64,000 bases of DNA from Acidimicrobiales bacterium. GTDB taxonomy: Bacteria > Actinomycetota > Acidimicrobiia > Acidimicrobiales > MedAcidi-G1. The DNA is taken from contig JAKURY010000012.1 of NCBI GenBank assembly GCA_022452145.1, forward strand, positions 1-64,000, written 5' to 3'. Under the pieces are notes generated by a model. That model was not told the DNA's origin and searched no databases. It worked only from the letters and a program-made list of their open reading frames with translations. Shown piece after piece: positions 1-8,581 of the stretch. Made by a program: the position numbers and the translations under genes. Each line of letters opens with the position of its first letter. The stretch's first letter is position 1.

Positions 1-1412
1 ATCTTCTGGTCGGTACTTATGAAGCTGATCGAGAAGTCCACGACCTTGTCGCGTTCCTCGGTGATCGTGATGCCGCCACCGGCCATGTCGAACTGGCCCT
101 CGCCTGTGGCGATGATCGTGCCGTCCCAGGCAAACTCCTGGAAGCTCGGAACGCAGTTGAGCCGGGCACAGACCTCGTCCATGGCGTCGTAGTCCCAACC
201 CATAGCCACACCGGTGTCAGCCGGGATGTAGGCGAATGGCAGGTAGGCGTTGTCAACTGCGATCGTGACGACGCGGCCACCCAGGTCGGGTAGCACCACT
301 GCACGCTCGCCGGGCTCCGTCGGGACGGCGATCGACTTGTTGACGATCTTGGCCTTGAAGTCCTCGAGTTCGCCGACGATGTCGTCGATGAACCCACCGG
401 TTGTGGCGTAACCGACACCGTCTACTGACAGGTCGAATGTCTGGCCACCGCCCTGGAAAGTGCCCTCGCCCACGGCCCTGATGGTGTTGAACACCGCTAC
501 TTCAACATGCTTGAGCATCGAGGTGAGGATGTATTCACGCACAGCCTCGTCGGCGGTCGTGTACTGGTCCTGGTCGACACCGATTGCCCAGACCTTCGAG
601 CCCGAGTCCTCGGAGAACGACTTGGCTGCCTCGAAGAGACCGGCCCCCGAACCACCAGCGGCGTGGTACACGATGTCGGCACCCTTTTCGAACATGGACA
701 GGGCGATCTCACGGCCCCGGTCGGGCGCGTTGAAGCCCGAGAAGTCCGGCGGCGCGCTGATGTATTCCACCATCACCGTCGCATCCGGGTTGACGATATT
801 GACACCAGCGATGAACCCCGCCTCGAACTTGCCGATCAGGCCGATGTCGACGCCACCGATGAAGCCGATGGTGTCCACCGCGGTCTTGAGCCCAGCGGCT
901 ACGCCTACGAGGAATGAACCCTCGTGCTCGGCAAAGCCCAGGGAGGCCACATTGGGTGCCTCAACCCATCCGTCGATGATGCCAAAGCTGGTGTCCGGGT
1001 ACTCGGCGGCCACCTCGGTCATCGTGTCGGCGAACAGGAAGCCAACGCCGATTACGAGGTCGTTGACGTCAGCCGACAGGCGCAGCAACTCTGCCCGGTT
1101 GGAGCCATCGCTGTTGGGGGAAGCATCAGAAATGATTGAACCCAACTCGTTCTGGGCTCGTTCGAGACCAACGTACGCGGAGTCGTTGAAGCCCCCGTCG
1201 CCACGTCCACCGATATCGAACACCAGGCCGACCGATACCGGCTCAGCCGGAGGCTCGGGGGCCTCCGTGGCTGTCGGGGCCTCTGTGGCTGCAGGTGCCG
1301 CTGCGGTCGTAGCCGCTGGCGCCGCCCCGTCATCGTCGTCAGATCCGCACGCCGAGACGACCAGGGCGAACCCCAGTATCACGGCGAGTAGGCGGGTGAA
1401 TCGCTTGCTCAT
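1..1412 (-). CDS. Two-domain solute-binding lipoprotein: BMP domain fused to SBP_bac_3 domain (partial)
   Basis: The gene starts at ATG 1412 behind a good SD (GGAGGGG) and stays open to the window edge, so 470 residues are visible and the C-terminus is missing. Residues 1-22 are a lipoprotein signal ending in lipobox VSAC (Cys22), followed by an Asp run and an Ala/Thr/Pro/Glu linker. Residues about 59-365 match the BMP/PnrA-type periplasmic binding fold (VGLVFDIGGRGDGGFNDSAY). From residue 381 (VVTIAVDNAYLPFAYI) a second family begins, the type 3 amino-acid-binding domain, with its signature GGGITITEERDKVVDFS. BMP proteins usually bind nucleosides and SBP_bac_3 proteins polar amino acids or small acids. 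Both domains would sit outside the membrane on one lipid anchor. I checked the join codon by codon and found no stop. The partner permease lies outside the window. Confidence 0.85.
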   Translation of the reverse strand, partial: MSKRFTRLLAVILGFALVVSACGSDDDDGAAPAATTAAAPAATEAPTATEAPEPPAEPVSVGLVFDIGGRGDGGFNDSAYVGLERAQNELGSIISDASPNSDGSNRAELLRLSADVNDLVIGVGFLFADTMTEVAAEYPDTSFGIIDGWVEAPNVASLGFAEHEGSFLVGVAAGLKTAVDTIGFIGGVDIGLIGKFEAGFIAGVNIVNPDATVMVEYISAPPDFSGFNAPDRGREIALSMFEKGADIVYHAAGGSGAGLFEAAKSFSEDSGSKVWAIGVDQDQYTTADEAVREYILTSMLKHVEVAVFNTIRAVGEGTFQGGGQTFDLSVDGVGYATTGGFIDDIVGELEDFKAKIVNKSIAVPTEPGERAVVLPDLGGRVVTIAVDNAYLPFAYIPADTGVAMGWDYDAMDEVCARLNCVPSFQEFAWDGTIIATGEGQFDMAGGGITITEERDKVVDFSISFISTDQK

Positions 1413-1817
1413 GAACCCCTCCGGTCCGTAGTCGCATCGTTGCGTCCGCGGAACGACCCCAGGCCGCCCGCGGGACCTCTGACCGTAGCGCGCCCTGTGA
1501 CAGAAAGCACATGTGAGGCGGGCGGGTGGTCGTCCTGCCGGGCTCCTCGACTGCTCCAAGGGCTGTGTGCTCAGCCCGTGGATAGGCCCGGTGGCCGTTA
1601 CCGAGGTGATTGTTCCGTCGCGACCCTGGTGGGTGAGGCGCACGGTGACGGGACAGGAGGCGGTCGACTTCGACGAGCGGAAGTGGATCAGGTCAGGAGG
1701 CTGTCGACTCCGAAGGTGTAGATCTGCTCGCTCGGGGTTGCATCGGACCGGCCGAGCACGGGATCGGTCTTGGCTGGCCTCCCTCGGGTCGCCGGGGCGC
1801 GGGACCGGGGGAGTGGC
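1413..1817. other. Intergenic region with an imperfect 20-bp direct repeat
   Basis: About 400 bases without a convincing gene. The left part must hold the promoter of the minus-strand lipoprotein gene. The middle has two 20-mers starting CAGGAGGC, at 1654-1673 and 1694-1713, identical at 18 of 20 positions with a 40-base period. I recognise no tRNA, tmRNA, RNase P or other RNA, and reading frames on both strands look like random GC-rich openings. Confidence 0.4.
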
Positions 1818-1907
1818 TCAGCTGTTGCGGCCCAGGTTGGGCTTGCGACCGTGGTTTGCCTTCTTGCGACGGGCCGAGGCCTTCTGCCGACTGGTGTGCT
1901 TGGACAT
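1818..1907 (-). CDS. bL37-like 50S ribosomal peptide, 29 aa
   Basis: A 29-residue, strongly basic peptide beginning MSKHTSRQKASARRKKANHG and ending RKPNLGRNS. The core KKANHGRKPN closely resembles, from memory, the KANHGKRPN end of mycobacterial bL37, a roughly 24-residue peptide of the 50S subunit found only in actinobacteria. Such small proteins are usually unannotated. There is no SD. Instead a -10-like TACCCT (1915-1920, minus strand) lies 7 nt before the ATG, so the mRNA is probably leaderless. It is transcribed away from ychF. The identification rests on motif and composition only. Confidence 0.7.
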   Translation of the reverse strand: MSKHTSRQKASARRKKANHGRKPNLGRNS

Positions 1908-2063
1908 GCCGATCAGGGTAACTGCCCCGACCGGGGATCCATCGGACGGTAGGCGGGCGCCGGTCACATCGCCGTGGACGGGTCGGCCTCCGCTCCTAGC
2001 CTTGTACATCGGTCCGGACGCCGTGGGCGGCTCTGGAGATCCTCGGTCGACGGGAGCTGTCAG

Positions 2064-3137
2064 GTGGAGCGATTCGGATTCGTGGGCCTGCCCAACGCGG
2101 GCAAGTCCTCGCTCTACAACGCCCTGGCTGGTGGTGGAGCGCTGGCCGCTCCATACGCCTTCGCCACCACCGAGCCGAACATCGGGGTCGCCAGGGTCCC
2201 CGACGACCGGCTGGGCCGACTGGCCGAGATGAGCGCCTCCCTCAGGGTCGTGCCGGCCAGCGTGGAGTTCGCCGACATAGGCGGCCTGGTCGAGGGCGCA
2301 TCCCAGGGCGAGGGCCTGGGCAACAAGTTCCTTGCCGGCATCCGCGAGGTCGACGCCATCGTGTTCGTACTGCGGGCCTTCCGGGACGACGACGTTCCCG
2401 GCCCGAGGGATCCGCTGGAGCACCTGCGGGTGGTGGAGGTGGAGTTGGCGCTGGCCGACCTGGACACCGGCGAGAGGCAGCTCGACAAGCTGCGGCGGGC
2501 ATCCAAGGGCGACAGGTCCCTGGGCGCGACCGTGGAGTCCCTCGACCGGGCTGTGGACCAGCTGGCCGAAGGTGTACCGCTCTACCGGAGCGACCTGTCG
2601 GCAGACGACCGTGCCGAGCTGAGGCCGTTCTTCCTGCTCACCGACAAGCCGGTGCTGGCCGTCGTCAACCTCGACGAGGAACAGGTCGTGGACCCCGGGC
2701 CGGTACTTGACCCGGTGGTGGCCGAGTTGGACGGTGCCGAGGTGATCGGCATGTGCATACAACTCGAGGCCGAGGCGGCCCTACTGCCCGAGGCCGACCG
2801 GGCCGAGATGCTCGAGGGCCTGGGCCTGGGGGAAGGCGCCCTGCCACGGTTCGTGCGCGGTGCCAATCACCTGCTCGGCCTGCGCACCTACTTCACCACC
2901 GGTGAGAAGGAGAGCCGGGCCTGGACATTCCGCGCCGGCTCGTCGGCTCCGGAGTGCGCCGGCCGCATCCACACCGACTTCCAGCGGGGTTTCATCCGGG
3001 CCGAGACCATCCGTTGGGACGTCCTGCTGGCAGAGGGATCCTGGGCTAGGGCACGCGAATCGGGTCTGGTCCGGAGCGAGGGCAAGGACTACCGGCCGCA
3101 GGACGGCGACGTCATGGAGTTCCGGTTCAACGTCTGA
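2064..3137 (+). CDS. ychF: Redox-regulated ribosome-binding ATPase YchF (OLA1 family)
   Basis: 357 residues, the usual family length when started at GTG 2064. The frame is open further upstream, but those codons do not match the family. The P-loop GLPNAGKS is at residues 8-15, DIGG follows in the switch region, and the NKxD position reads NLDE, the YchF signature linked to ATP rather than GTP preference. The C-terminal TGS domain ends in the typical FRFNV tail. YchF/OLA1 proteins bind 70S ribosomes and hydrolyse ATP in the cytosol. A -10-like TAGCCT lies about 60 nt upstream. A DUF192 gene follows after 17 nt with its own leaderless promoter. Confidence 0.95.
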   Translation: MERFGFVGLPNAGKSSLYNALAGGGALAAPYAFATTEPNIGVARVPDDRLGRLAEMSASLRVVPASVEFADIGGLVEGASQGEGLGNKFLAGIREVDAIVFVLRAFRDDDVPGPRDPLEHLRVVEVELALADLDTGERQLDKLRRASKGDRSLGATVESLDRAVDQLAEGVPLYRSDLSADDRAELRPFFLLTDKPVLAVVNLDEEQVVDPGPVLDPVVAELDGAEVIGMCIQLEAEAALLPEADRAEMLEGLGLGEGALPRFVRGANHLLGLRTYFTTGEKESRAWTFRAGSSAPECAGRIHTDFQRGFIRAETIRWDVLLAEGSWARARESGLVRSEGKDYRPQDGDVMEFRFNV

Positions 3138-3154
3138 GCCCTACGATCACCACC

Positions 3155-3484
3155 ATGCCGTGGTTGGTCCGTGGGGATCGGGTGCTGGCCAGCCTCGAGG
3201 TGGCCGATACGCCATCGACGCGGGCACGCGGCCTGCTGAGACGTGACGGCTTCGATGGTGCGCTCCTGTTGCGGCCCGCCCGATCGGTCCACACGCTCGG
3301 CATGCGGTTCGCCATCGACGTCGCCCACCTCGACATGGAGCTCCGCGTCCTTCGGATCACCCGCATGGCCGGCCAGAGGGTCGGCCGGCCGGTGCGGGGC
3401 GCACAGGCCGTGCTGGAGGCCGACGCCGGTTGCTTCGAACGATGGGGCCTGCGTGTTGGCGACGAGCTGGAGGTGCGGTCGTGA
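3155..3484 (+). CDS. DUF192 family protein
   Basis: 109 residues covering one DUF192 domain, with the family core VHTLGMRFAIDVAHLD and a C-terminal stretch ending GLRVGDELEVRS. The biochemical role of the family is not established. Unlike many relatives it has no signal peptide or lipobox, so it looks cytosolic. The ATG is preceded by TACGAT (3142-3147) and exactly 7 nt, suggesting a leaderless transcript. Its TGA overlaps the GTG of rsmI as GTGA, so the two are translationally coupled. Confidence 0.85.
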   Translation: MPWLVRGDRVLASLEVADTPSTRARGLLRRDGFDGALLLRPARSVHTLGMRFAIDVAHLDMELRVLRITRMAGQRVGRPVRGAQAVLEADAGCFERWGLRVGDELEVRS

Positions 3485-4320
3485 GCCGGACCGACGGGGG
3501 GTCTGCCCGGCTCATGCTGGTGGCCACGCCGATCGGCAACCTGGGCGACCTGTCGCCCAGGGCCGTCGAGACGCTCTCGACCGCCGACCTGGTGGCCTGC
3601 GAGGACACCCGCCGGACCGGCCGACTACTGCAGCACGCCGGGATCGTCGGATCCGAGTTGCTGCGCCTCGACGCCCACACGGAGGAGCGGGCGGCCGAGA
3701 CGGTTGTGCGGCGCCTGGACGCCGGCGCGATCGTGGCGCTGGTTTCCGATGCCGGGATGCCGGGGATTTCCGATCCGGGCGAGCGGGTGGTACGGCGGGT
3801 GGTGGAGGCCGGCCACCGCGTGGAGGTGGTACCGGGTCCGTCGGCACCGGTGGCCGCGGTGGCTGCGAGCGGCCTGGCAGGCGACCGGTGGTGCATGGAG
3901 GGGTTCTTGCCGCGGAAGGGGAGCGCCCGGGCCGGGCGGCTGGCCGAACTGTCCGTAGAGGAGCGCACCATGGTGATCTTCGAGTCGCCACACCGCCTGG
4001 CAGCCACGCTGGTGGACCTCTCGACCGCAATGGGGGGCGGTCGCCGATTAGTTGTGGCCAGGGAGATGACGAAGCTCCACGAGGAGTTCTGGCGGGGAAC
4101 CCTCGACGAGGCGGTCGGCTTCGCCTCCCAGGGCCTGAAGGGAGAGCTGGTGCTGGTGGTGGAGGGGTCGCCTCCGGTGGCCGAGGCAGACGACGACCGG
4201 ATCCGGGCGGTGCTGGCCGAGGCCCTGGATGCAGGTGCCTCGACGCGCGATGCCGCTGACGAGGTGTCCCGCCGCCTCGGGGTGTCCCGGCGCCGCGCCT
4301 ACCGCCTGGCACTGGAATGA
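3481..4320 (+). CDS. rsmI: 16S rRNA (cytidine1402-2'-O)-methyltransferase RsmI
   Basis: 279 residues of the tetrapyrrole-methylase fold. The N-terminal LMLVATPIGNLGDLSPRA, the ACEDTRRTGRLL segment, the glycine-rich VSDAGMPGISDPG loop and the VPGPSAP stretch are all RsmI hallmarks. It methylates the 2'-OH of C1402 in the 16S decoding centre using SAM. The GTG start at 3481 overlaps the upstream stop (GTGA). A helix-rich C-terminal extension (DAADEVSRRLGVSRRRAYRL) resembles the small HTH-like tail of the family. The place next to metG agrees with actinobacterial gene order. Confidence 0.96.
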   Translation: MSRTDGGSARLMLVATPIGNLGDLSPRAVETLSTADLVACEDTRRTGRLLQHAGIVGSELLRLDAHTEERAAETVVRRLDAGAIVALVSDAGMPGISDPGERVVRRVVEAGHRVEVVPGPSAPVAAVAASGLAGDRWCMEGFLPRKGSARAGRLAELSVEERTMVIFESPHRLAATLVDLSTAMGGGRRLVVAREMTKLHEEFWRGTLDEAVGFASQGLKGELVLVVEGSPPVAEADDDRIRAVLAEALDAGASTRDAADEVSRRLGVSRRRAYRLALE

Positions 4321-4374
4321 CCGCCCCCACAAGGGCCACGTTCCACGTCCGCGCCCACCGGTAGCCTCGTGTTC

Positions 4375-6051
4375 ATGGCCGATGAGCACCCGACGGACCA
4401 GCGCGCCGGGACACCGGTGCTGGTCGCCGTGGCCTGGCCCTATGCGTCCGGGTCCCGCCACCTGGGCCACCTGGCCGGCGCCTACCTGCCGGCCGACATC
4501 TATGCCCGCCACCAGCGCCTGGTCGGCAACCGGGTGCTGATGGTGAGCGGTTCTGACATCCACGGCACCCCCATCACCGTCCGGGCCGACGCCGAGGGCG
4601 TGACCCCACGGGACATCGTGGACCGGTACCACGCCGAGTTCGTGGCCGACTGGGAGCGGCTGGGAATCAGTTGGGACCTGTACACGTCGACCGGGACCGA
4701 GAACCATGCGGCGGTCACCCACGACCTGTTCCTGCGGCTGCTGGAGAACGGGCACATAGACCGGCGCTTCAGCGAGCAGTACTTCGACGCCGAGGCCGGG
4801 CGCTTCCTTCCAGACCGCTACATCGAGGGGACTTGTCCCCACTGCGGCTACGTGGAGGCACGGGGCGACCAGTGCGAGGACTGCGGCCGGACTCTGGACC
4901 CCGAAGAGTTGCTGGATCCACGATCCAAGATCACCGGGAGCAGGCCGGAGGTCCGCGGGACCGAGCACTTCTACCTCCGGCTCTCCGATTTCTCCGACGA
5001 GCTGGGGGCGTGGCTGGATACCCGCGAGGGCTGGCGTCGACACGTCCTGAACTTCTCGAAGGGCTGGGTGGCCGAGGGCCTCCAGGATCGGGCCATCACC
5101 CGCGACCTGGACTGGGGAATCGACCTGCCGGTGGACGACCTGGGGCCTGGCAAGCGCATCTACGTCTGGTTCGAGGCCGTGATCGGTTACCTGTCGGCAT
5201 CCAAGGAGTGGGCGCAGCTCCGGGGCGAGCCCGAGGCGTGGCGCCGGTGGTGGGAGGACGAGGATGCCCGATCCGTCTACTTCATCGGGAAGGACAACAT
5301 CCCGTTCCACACCATCATCTGGCCGGGGATGCTGCTCGGCTACGGCGGGCTGAACCTGCCCACCGACGTGCCCGCCAACCAGTACGTGACCTTCAAGGGC
5401 GGCAAGGCGTCGGCCAGCCGCGGCGTGGGCCTCACCATCGGCGAGGGCCTGGACCTGTTCCAGGCCGACGCGCTCCGCTACGCCCTGGCCGCCTCCCTGC
5501 CCGAGCAGAGCGATACGGACCTCTCGGTCGAAGAGATCGGCCGGCGGATCAACGAGGAGCTTGTCGCCACCTGGGGAAACCTGGTCAACCGGGTGCTCTC
5601 GATGGTCCACAGAACCTGTGACGGCGCCGTCCCCACGGCCGACGGCCGAACGGTGGACGACCTGGCGCTGCTGGAAGCGGTGGACGAGGCCCTGGCCACG
5701 GTTACGACGCAGATCCAACGGGTGGAGCTCCGGGCCGCGCTGCGGACCGGGATGGGGGCGGCGGCGGCGGTCAACGCCTACCTCAACGCCATGGAACCGT
5801 GGAAGCTGGCCAAGGCCGATACCGACCGGGCCCGCGTGGTGCTGGGCACTGCGCTGGCCGCCGTGTCCGGCGTCCGCGTCGCCCTGGCGCCGTACCTGCC
5901 CTTCAGCACCGTGGCCCTGGACGACGTGCTGGGACCGGTCGAGGGATGGGAGCGTCGGGAGCCGCAGCCGGGTTCGCCCGTCGGGAAGCCGACGCCGCTC
6001 TTCGCCAAGGTGGACCTCGACATGCTGCTCTCCGATCGGGACGACGGGTGA
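4375..6051 (+). CDS. metG: Methionyl-tRNA synthetase, with an altered KMSKS motif
   Basis: 558 residues, class Ia synthetase charging tRNA-Met and initiator tRNA. The HIGH motif reads HLGH in PYASGSRHLGHL. A zinc knuckle (CPHCGY, then CEDC) sits in the connective domain, and WNP-type core blocks (WFEAVIGYLSASKEW, GKDNIPFHTIIWPG) are intact. Oddly, the KMSKS loop is KASAS at residues 344-348 (GGKASASRGVG), so the second lysine, normally important for ATP activation, is replaced by alanine. No C-terminal tRNA-binding (EMAP-like) domain is present. I chose ATG 4375 over GTG 4369 because TAGCCT (4362-4367) lies 7 nt upstream, a leaderless arrangement. The stop overlaps the tatD start. Confidence 0.95.
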   Translation: MADEHPTDQRAGTPVLVAVAWPYASGSRHLGHLAGAYLPADIYARHQRLVGNRVLMVSGSDIHGTPITVRADAEGVTPRDIVDRYHAEFVADWERLGISWDLYTSTGTENHAAVTHDLFLRLLENGHIDRRFSEQYFDAEAGRFLPDRYIEGTCPHCGYVEARGDQCEDCGRTLDPEELLDPRSKITGSRPEVRGTEHFYLRLSDFSDELGAWLDTREGWRRHVLNFSKGWVAEGLQDRAITRDLDWGIDLPVDDLGPGKRIYVWFEAVIGYLSASKEWAQLRGEPEAWRRWWEDEDARSVYFIGKDNIPFHTIIWPGMLLGYGGLNLPTDVPANQYVTFKGGKASASRGVGLTIGEGLDLFQADALRYALAASLPEQSDTDLSVEEIGRRINEELVATWGNLVNRVLSMVHRTCDGAVPTADGRTVDDLALLEAVDEALATVTTQIQRVELRAALRTGMGAAAAVNAYLNAMEPWKLAKADTDRARVVLGTALAAVSGVRVALAPYLPFSTVALDDVLGPVEGWERREPQPGSPVGKPTPLFAKVDLDMLLSDRDDG

Positions 6052-6797
6052 CCGACGCCTGGTTCGACAACCACTGCCACCTGGGTGTCGACGCGCCCGA
6101 GGTGGTGGCCCGGGCCCGCTCTGCCGGCGTGGTCGGCATGGTGACGGTGGGGTGCGACCTGGCTGACAGCCGGGCCGCGCTGGCCACGGCGGAGGCCTTC
6201 GACGACGTATGGGCGACCGCCGGTGTCCACCCCCACGAGGCCCGCGACGGTGTCGCCGGCCTGGCCGATCTCCTGGACGAGGCAGTGGCCGTGGGCGAGG
6301 CCGGCCTGGACTTCCACTACGACCACTCTCCCCGGGGCGCCCAGCGCGACGCCTTCGCAGCGCAGGTGTCGTTGGCCAACCAGTGGGGCCTTCCGCTGGT
6401 CGTGCACACCCGGGAGGCGTGGGAGGAGACCTTCGACCTGCTGGACCGCGAGGGGGTTCCGAAACGCACGGTGTTCCACTGCTTCACCGGAGGTCCGGAC
6501 GAAGCCCGCGAGGGGCTGGCCAGGGGGGCGTTCCTTTCGTTCAGCGGGATCGTGACCTTCGGATCGGCAGACGACCTGCGGGCCGCCGCCGCCCTGTGCC
6601 CCCTGGAGCGGGCGCTGGTGGAGACCGATTCGCCCTATCTGGCGCCGGTTCCGCACCGTGGGAAGCCCAACGAGCCCGCCTTCGTCGGCCTGGTCGGTAC
6701 CGCGGTTTCCGAGGCCATGGGGCTACCGGTCGGCGACGTGGCCATAGCCACCACGGCCAATGCCCGGGCCTTCTACGGGCTGGACGCGCAGACCTGA
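6048..6797 (+). CDS. tatD: TatD family metal-dependent hydrolase/DNase
   Basis: 249 residues, TIM-barrel amidohydrolase fold. Metal ligands are visible as DNHCHL near the N-terminus (His9, His11), GEAGLDFHYD, VVHTREA, FHCFTG and ETDSPYLAPVPHRGKPNEP. TatD-type proteins have 3'-5' exonuclease or DNase activity and are cytosolic. The GTG at 6048 overlaps the metG stop (GTGA), which implies coupled translation. The metG-tatD-rpf-rsmA order is classic for actinobacteria. Confidence 0.94.
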   Translation: MTDAWFDNHCHLGVDAPEVVARARSAGVVGMVTVGCDLADSRAALATAEAFDDVWATAGVHPHEARDGVAGLADLLDEAVAVGEAGLDFHYDHSPRGAQRDAFAAQVSLANQWGLPLVVHTREAWEETFDLLDREGVPKRTVFHCFTGGPDEAREGLARGAFLSFSGIVTFGSADDLRAAAALCPLERALVETDSPYLAPVPHRGKPNEPAFVGLVGTAVSEAMGLPVGDVAIATTANARAFYGLDAQT

Positions 6798-6864
6798 GCG
6801 ACCCCACCCGGTCGTCCTCCGGTAGGGGTGACAGACGACCACCACCCGTCATCGGCGCCGGACC

Positions 6865-6893
6865 TTGCGCTGGTTGGTGGACCTCTCTAAGTT
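6865..6893 (+). promoter_or_regulatory. Candidate sigma70-type promoter of the Rpf-like gene
   Basis: TTGCGC (6865-6870), a 17-bp spacer and TAAGTT (6888-6893) form a plausible -35/-10 pair. It would start transcription near 6900. This argues against translation beginning at the TTG at 6865, which is part of the -35 box. Confidence 0.45.
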
Positions 6894-6921
6894 CGCGGCG
6901 GCGATTCGGTCGGAAACGGCC

Positions 6922-7740
6922 GTGTCTGGAGGGGAAAGGGACGGAGCTCTGGACGCCGAACCCACCGTGGAACGGTGGCGTGTGGTCGTCGTGGCCCTGG
7001 CCACGATCGCCGCGCTGCCCCTGTTCGTTCTGGAGAACCCGTCGTCGCCCGGTTCGTTGACCGGGACGGCGGACGCCTCTGGCGCGCCCGTGGTCCAGCC
7101 GGAGAAGGCGCAGCGGGCCGAGGTCGTGGATCTGGTCCTGTCTTCGGCGCCCTGGTTCGAACCGGACGTGGCCGGCCTCAGCGACCGGGCGCAGGCATGG
7201 CACGTGGCCCGTTCGTCGCGTGCCACGTTGGCCCGCCTCGCCGAGGTGGCCCGCCACCATGAGGCCGACGCCCTGGCGGTCGCCCGCCTGGTGGCCGCAG
7301 ACGAGTTCGCCGATCAGGCGCGCCTGGAGGCACTGCTGGCCGCCAGGCAGGTCGAGATCGACCGGGAGGCCGAGCGGGTCCGACTCCGGGAGGCGGAGCT
7401 GCGTCGCCGCGAGGAGGCCATGACCACCCCGGGGCCGACCACGACCATTCCGTGGGACACGGCTCCCGACGCGGACGGGCCCACCGACATCCAGTGGGAG
7501 GCGCTGCGCTTCTGCGAGGCGACCGGGGACTACGGCGCCGTCAACCCGACGGGCAAGTACCGCGGGGCATACCAGTTCAGCCGCACGACCTGGGACTGGA
7601 TCGCCGGGCTCCACCACGACCACCTGGTCGGCGTGGATCCCGCCGTTGCCGCCCCCCGCGACCAGGACCGCATGGCCAGGGCCCTCTACGACCTGCGGGG
7701 CCGGGGTCAGTGGCCGGTGTGCGGTCGCTACCTGCCCTGA
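6922..7740 (+). CDS. Rpf-like (resuscitation-promoting factor) transglycosylase-domain protein
   Basis: About 272 residues from GTG 6922. A membrane anchor or uncleaved signal (WRVVVVALATIAALPLFVL) comes first, then an alanine- and arginine-rich helical region, a Thr/Pro linker (TTPGPTTTIP) and a C-terminal Rpf-like lysozyme fold. The latter shows WEALRFCEATGDYGAVNPTG with the likely catalytic Glu, KYRGAYQFSRTTW, and a final Cys (WPVCGRYLP). Such enzymes cleave peptidoglycan glycan strands during growth or exit from dormancy. The gene occupies the rpfB position between tatD and rsmA but lacks the DUF348 and G5 domains of RpfB. The start is uncertain: GTG 6967 is an alternative, and the frame is open back to TTG 6865. 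Confidence 0.85.
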   Translation: MSGGERDGALDAEPTVERWRVVVVALATIAALPLFVLENPSSPGSLTGTADASGAPVVQPEKAQRAEVVDLVLSSAPWFEPDVAGLSDRAQAWHVARSSRATLARLAEVARHHEADALAVARLVAADEFADQARLEALLAARQVEIDREAERVRLREAELRRREEAMTTPGPTTTIPWDTAPDADGPTDIQWEALRFCEATGDYGAVNPTGKYRGAYQFSRTTWDWIAGLHHDHLVGVDPAVAAPRDQDRMARALYDLRGRGQWPVCGRYLP

Positions 7741-7762
7741 CGACGGCCGACGGTCACCGGCA

Positions 7763-8581
7763 GTGACCCTCACACGGACCGAGGTACGCGCGCTGCTGGA
7801 CCGCTACGGGATCAGCCCCAAGCGTTCGCTGGGCCAGAACTTCGTCGTCGAGCCCAACACCGTCCGTCGGATCGCCGAGTTGGCGGCCGTGGGTGCCGGA
7901 GATCGGGTGGTCGAGATCGGCCCGGGGGTCGGATCGCTCACCCTCGCCCTGGCCGAGACCGGGGCGTCGGTCACCGCCGTGGAGATCGACGACGTCCTGG
8001 TCGAGGTGCTGGCCGAGACCACGGCCGGTCGGGACGTGGTCGTGCTGCACGCCGATGCGATGTCCGTTGACTGGGACTCGCTGCTGGGTGACGGACCCTG
8101 GACACTCGTGGCCAACCTTCCGTACAACATCTCGGTGCCCCTCGTGTGCGACCTGCTGGACGGGGTGCCGGGCATCGTACGCATGCTGGTGATGGTGCAG
8201 AAGGAGGTGGCCGAACGCCTCGTCGCCGTGCCCGGCGATGCCGCGTACGGCCTGCCGTCGGTGAAGGTGGCGTACCACTCCCGGGCTCGGATCGTCAGCA
8301 GGGTGCCACCCTCGGCCTTCCTGCCCCGTCCCCGGGTGGACTCGGCGCTGGTGGAGCTGGAGCGCCTGGCTGCTCCTGCTGTGGCGGCCGATCCCGAAGC
8401 CCTGTTCGGCCTCGTGCGTGCCGGGTTCGGACAGAGGCGCAAGATGCTGCGACGCTCCCTGTCCGGCCTGGCCGGTGCGGCGGCGTTCGAGGTGGCCGGA
8501 GTGGCGCCCACGGCGCGGGCCGAGGAGCTGGGGCTGGACGAGTGGGCATCGCTGGCCGATGCCACAGCGGTGGTCGGATGA
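7763..8581 (+). CDS. rsmA: 16S rRNA (adenine1518/1519-N6)-dimethyltransferase RsmA (KsgA)
   Basis: 272 residues. The N-terminal YGISPKRSLGQNFV, the SAM-binding VVEIGPGVGSLTLAL, acidic VEIDD and the catalytic NLPYNIS are all present, followed by the C-terminal helical domain (GFGQRRKMLRRSL). It dimethylates two adjacent adenines in helix 45 of 16S rRNA late in 30S assembly. I chose GTG 7763 because it gives the family length; upstream codons overlap the Rpf-like gene. The stop overlaps the ispE start as ATGA. Confidence 0.96.
   Translation: MTLTRTEVRALLDRYGISPKRSLGQNFVVEPNTVRRIAELAAVGAGDRVVEIGPGVGSLTLALAETGASVTAVEIDDVLVEVLAETTAGRDVVVLHADAMSVDWDSLLGDGPWTLVANLPYNISVPLVCDLLDGVPGIVRMLVMVQKEVAERLVAVPGDAAYGLPSVKVAYHSRARIVSRVPPSAFLPRPRVDSALVELERLAAPAVAADPEALFGLVRAGFGQRRKMLRRSLSGLAGAAAFEVAGVAPTARAEELGLDEWASLADATAVVG

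Noticed and set aside
1413-1817. Structured RNA gene (RNase P, tmRNA, 6S)
   Set aside because: None of the conserved blocks of these RNAs could be recognised by eye.
4048-5718. 556-codon minus-strand open frame opposite rsmI and metG
   Set aside because: GC-rich antisense shadow. Its protein is low-complexity (Val, Gly, Gln, His, Arg), matches nothing, and the plus strand has intact, family-matching genes.
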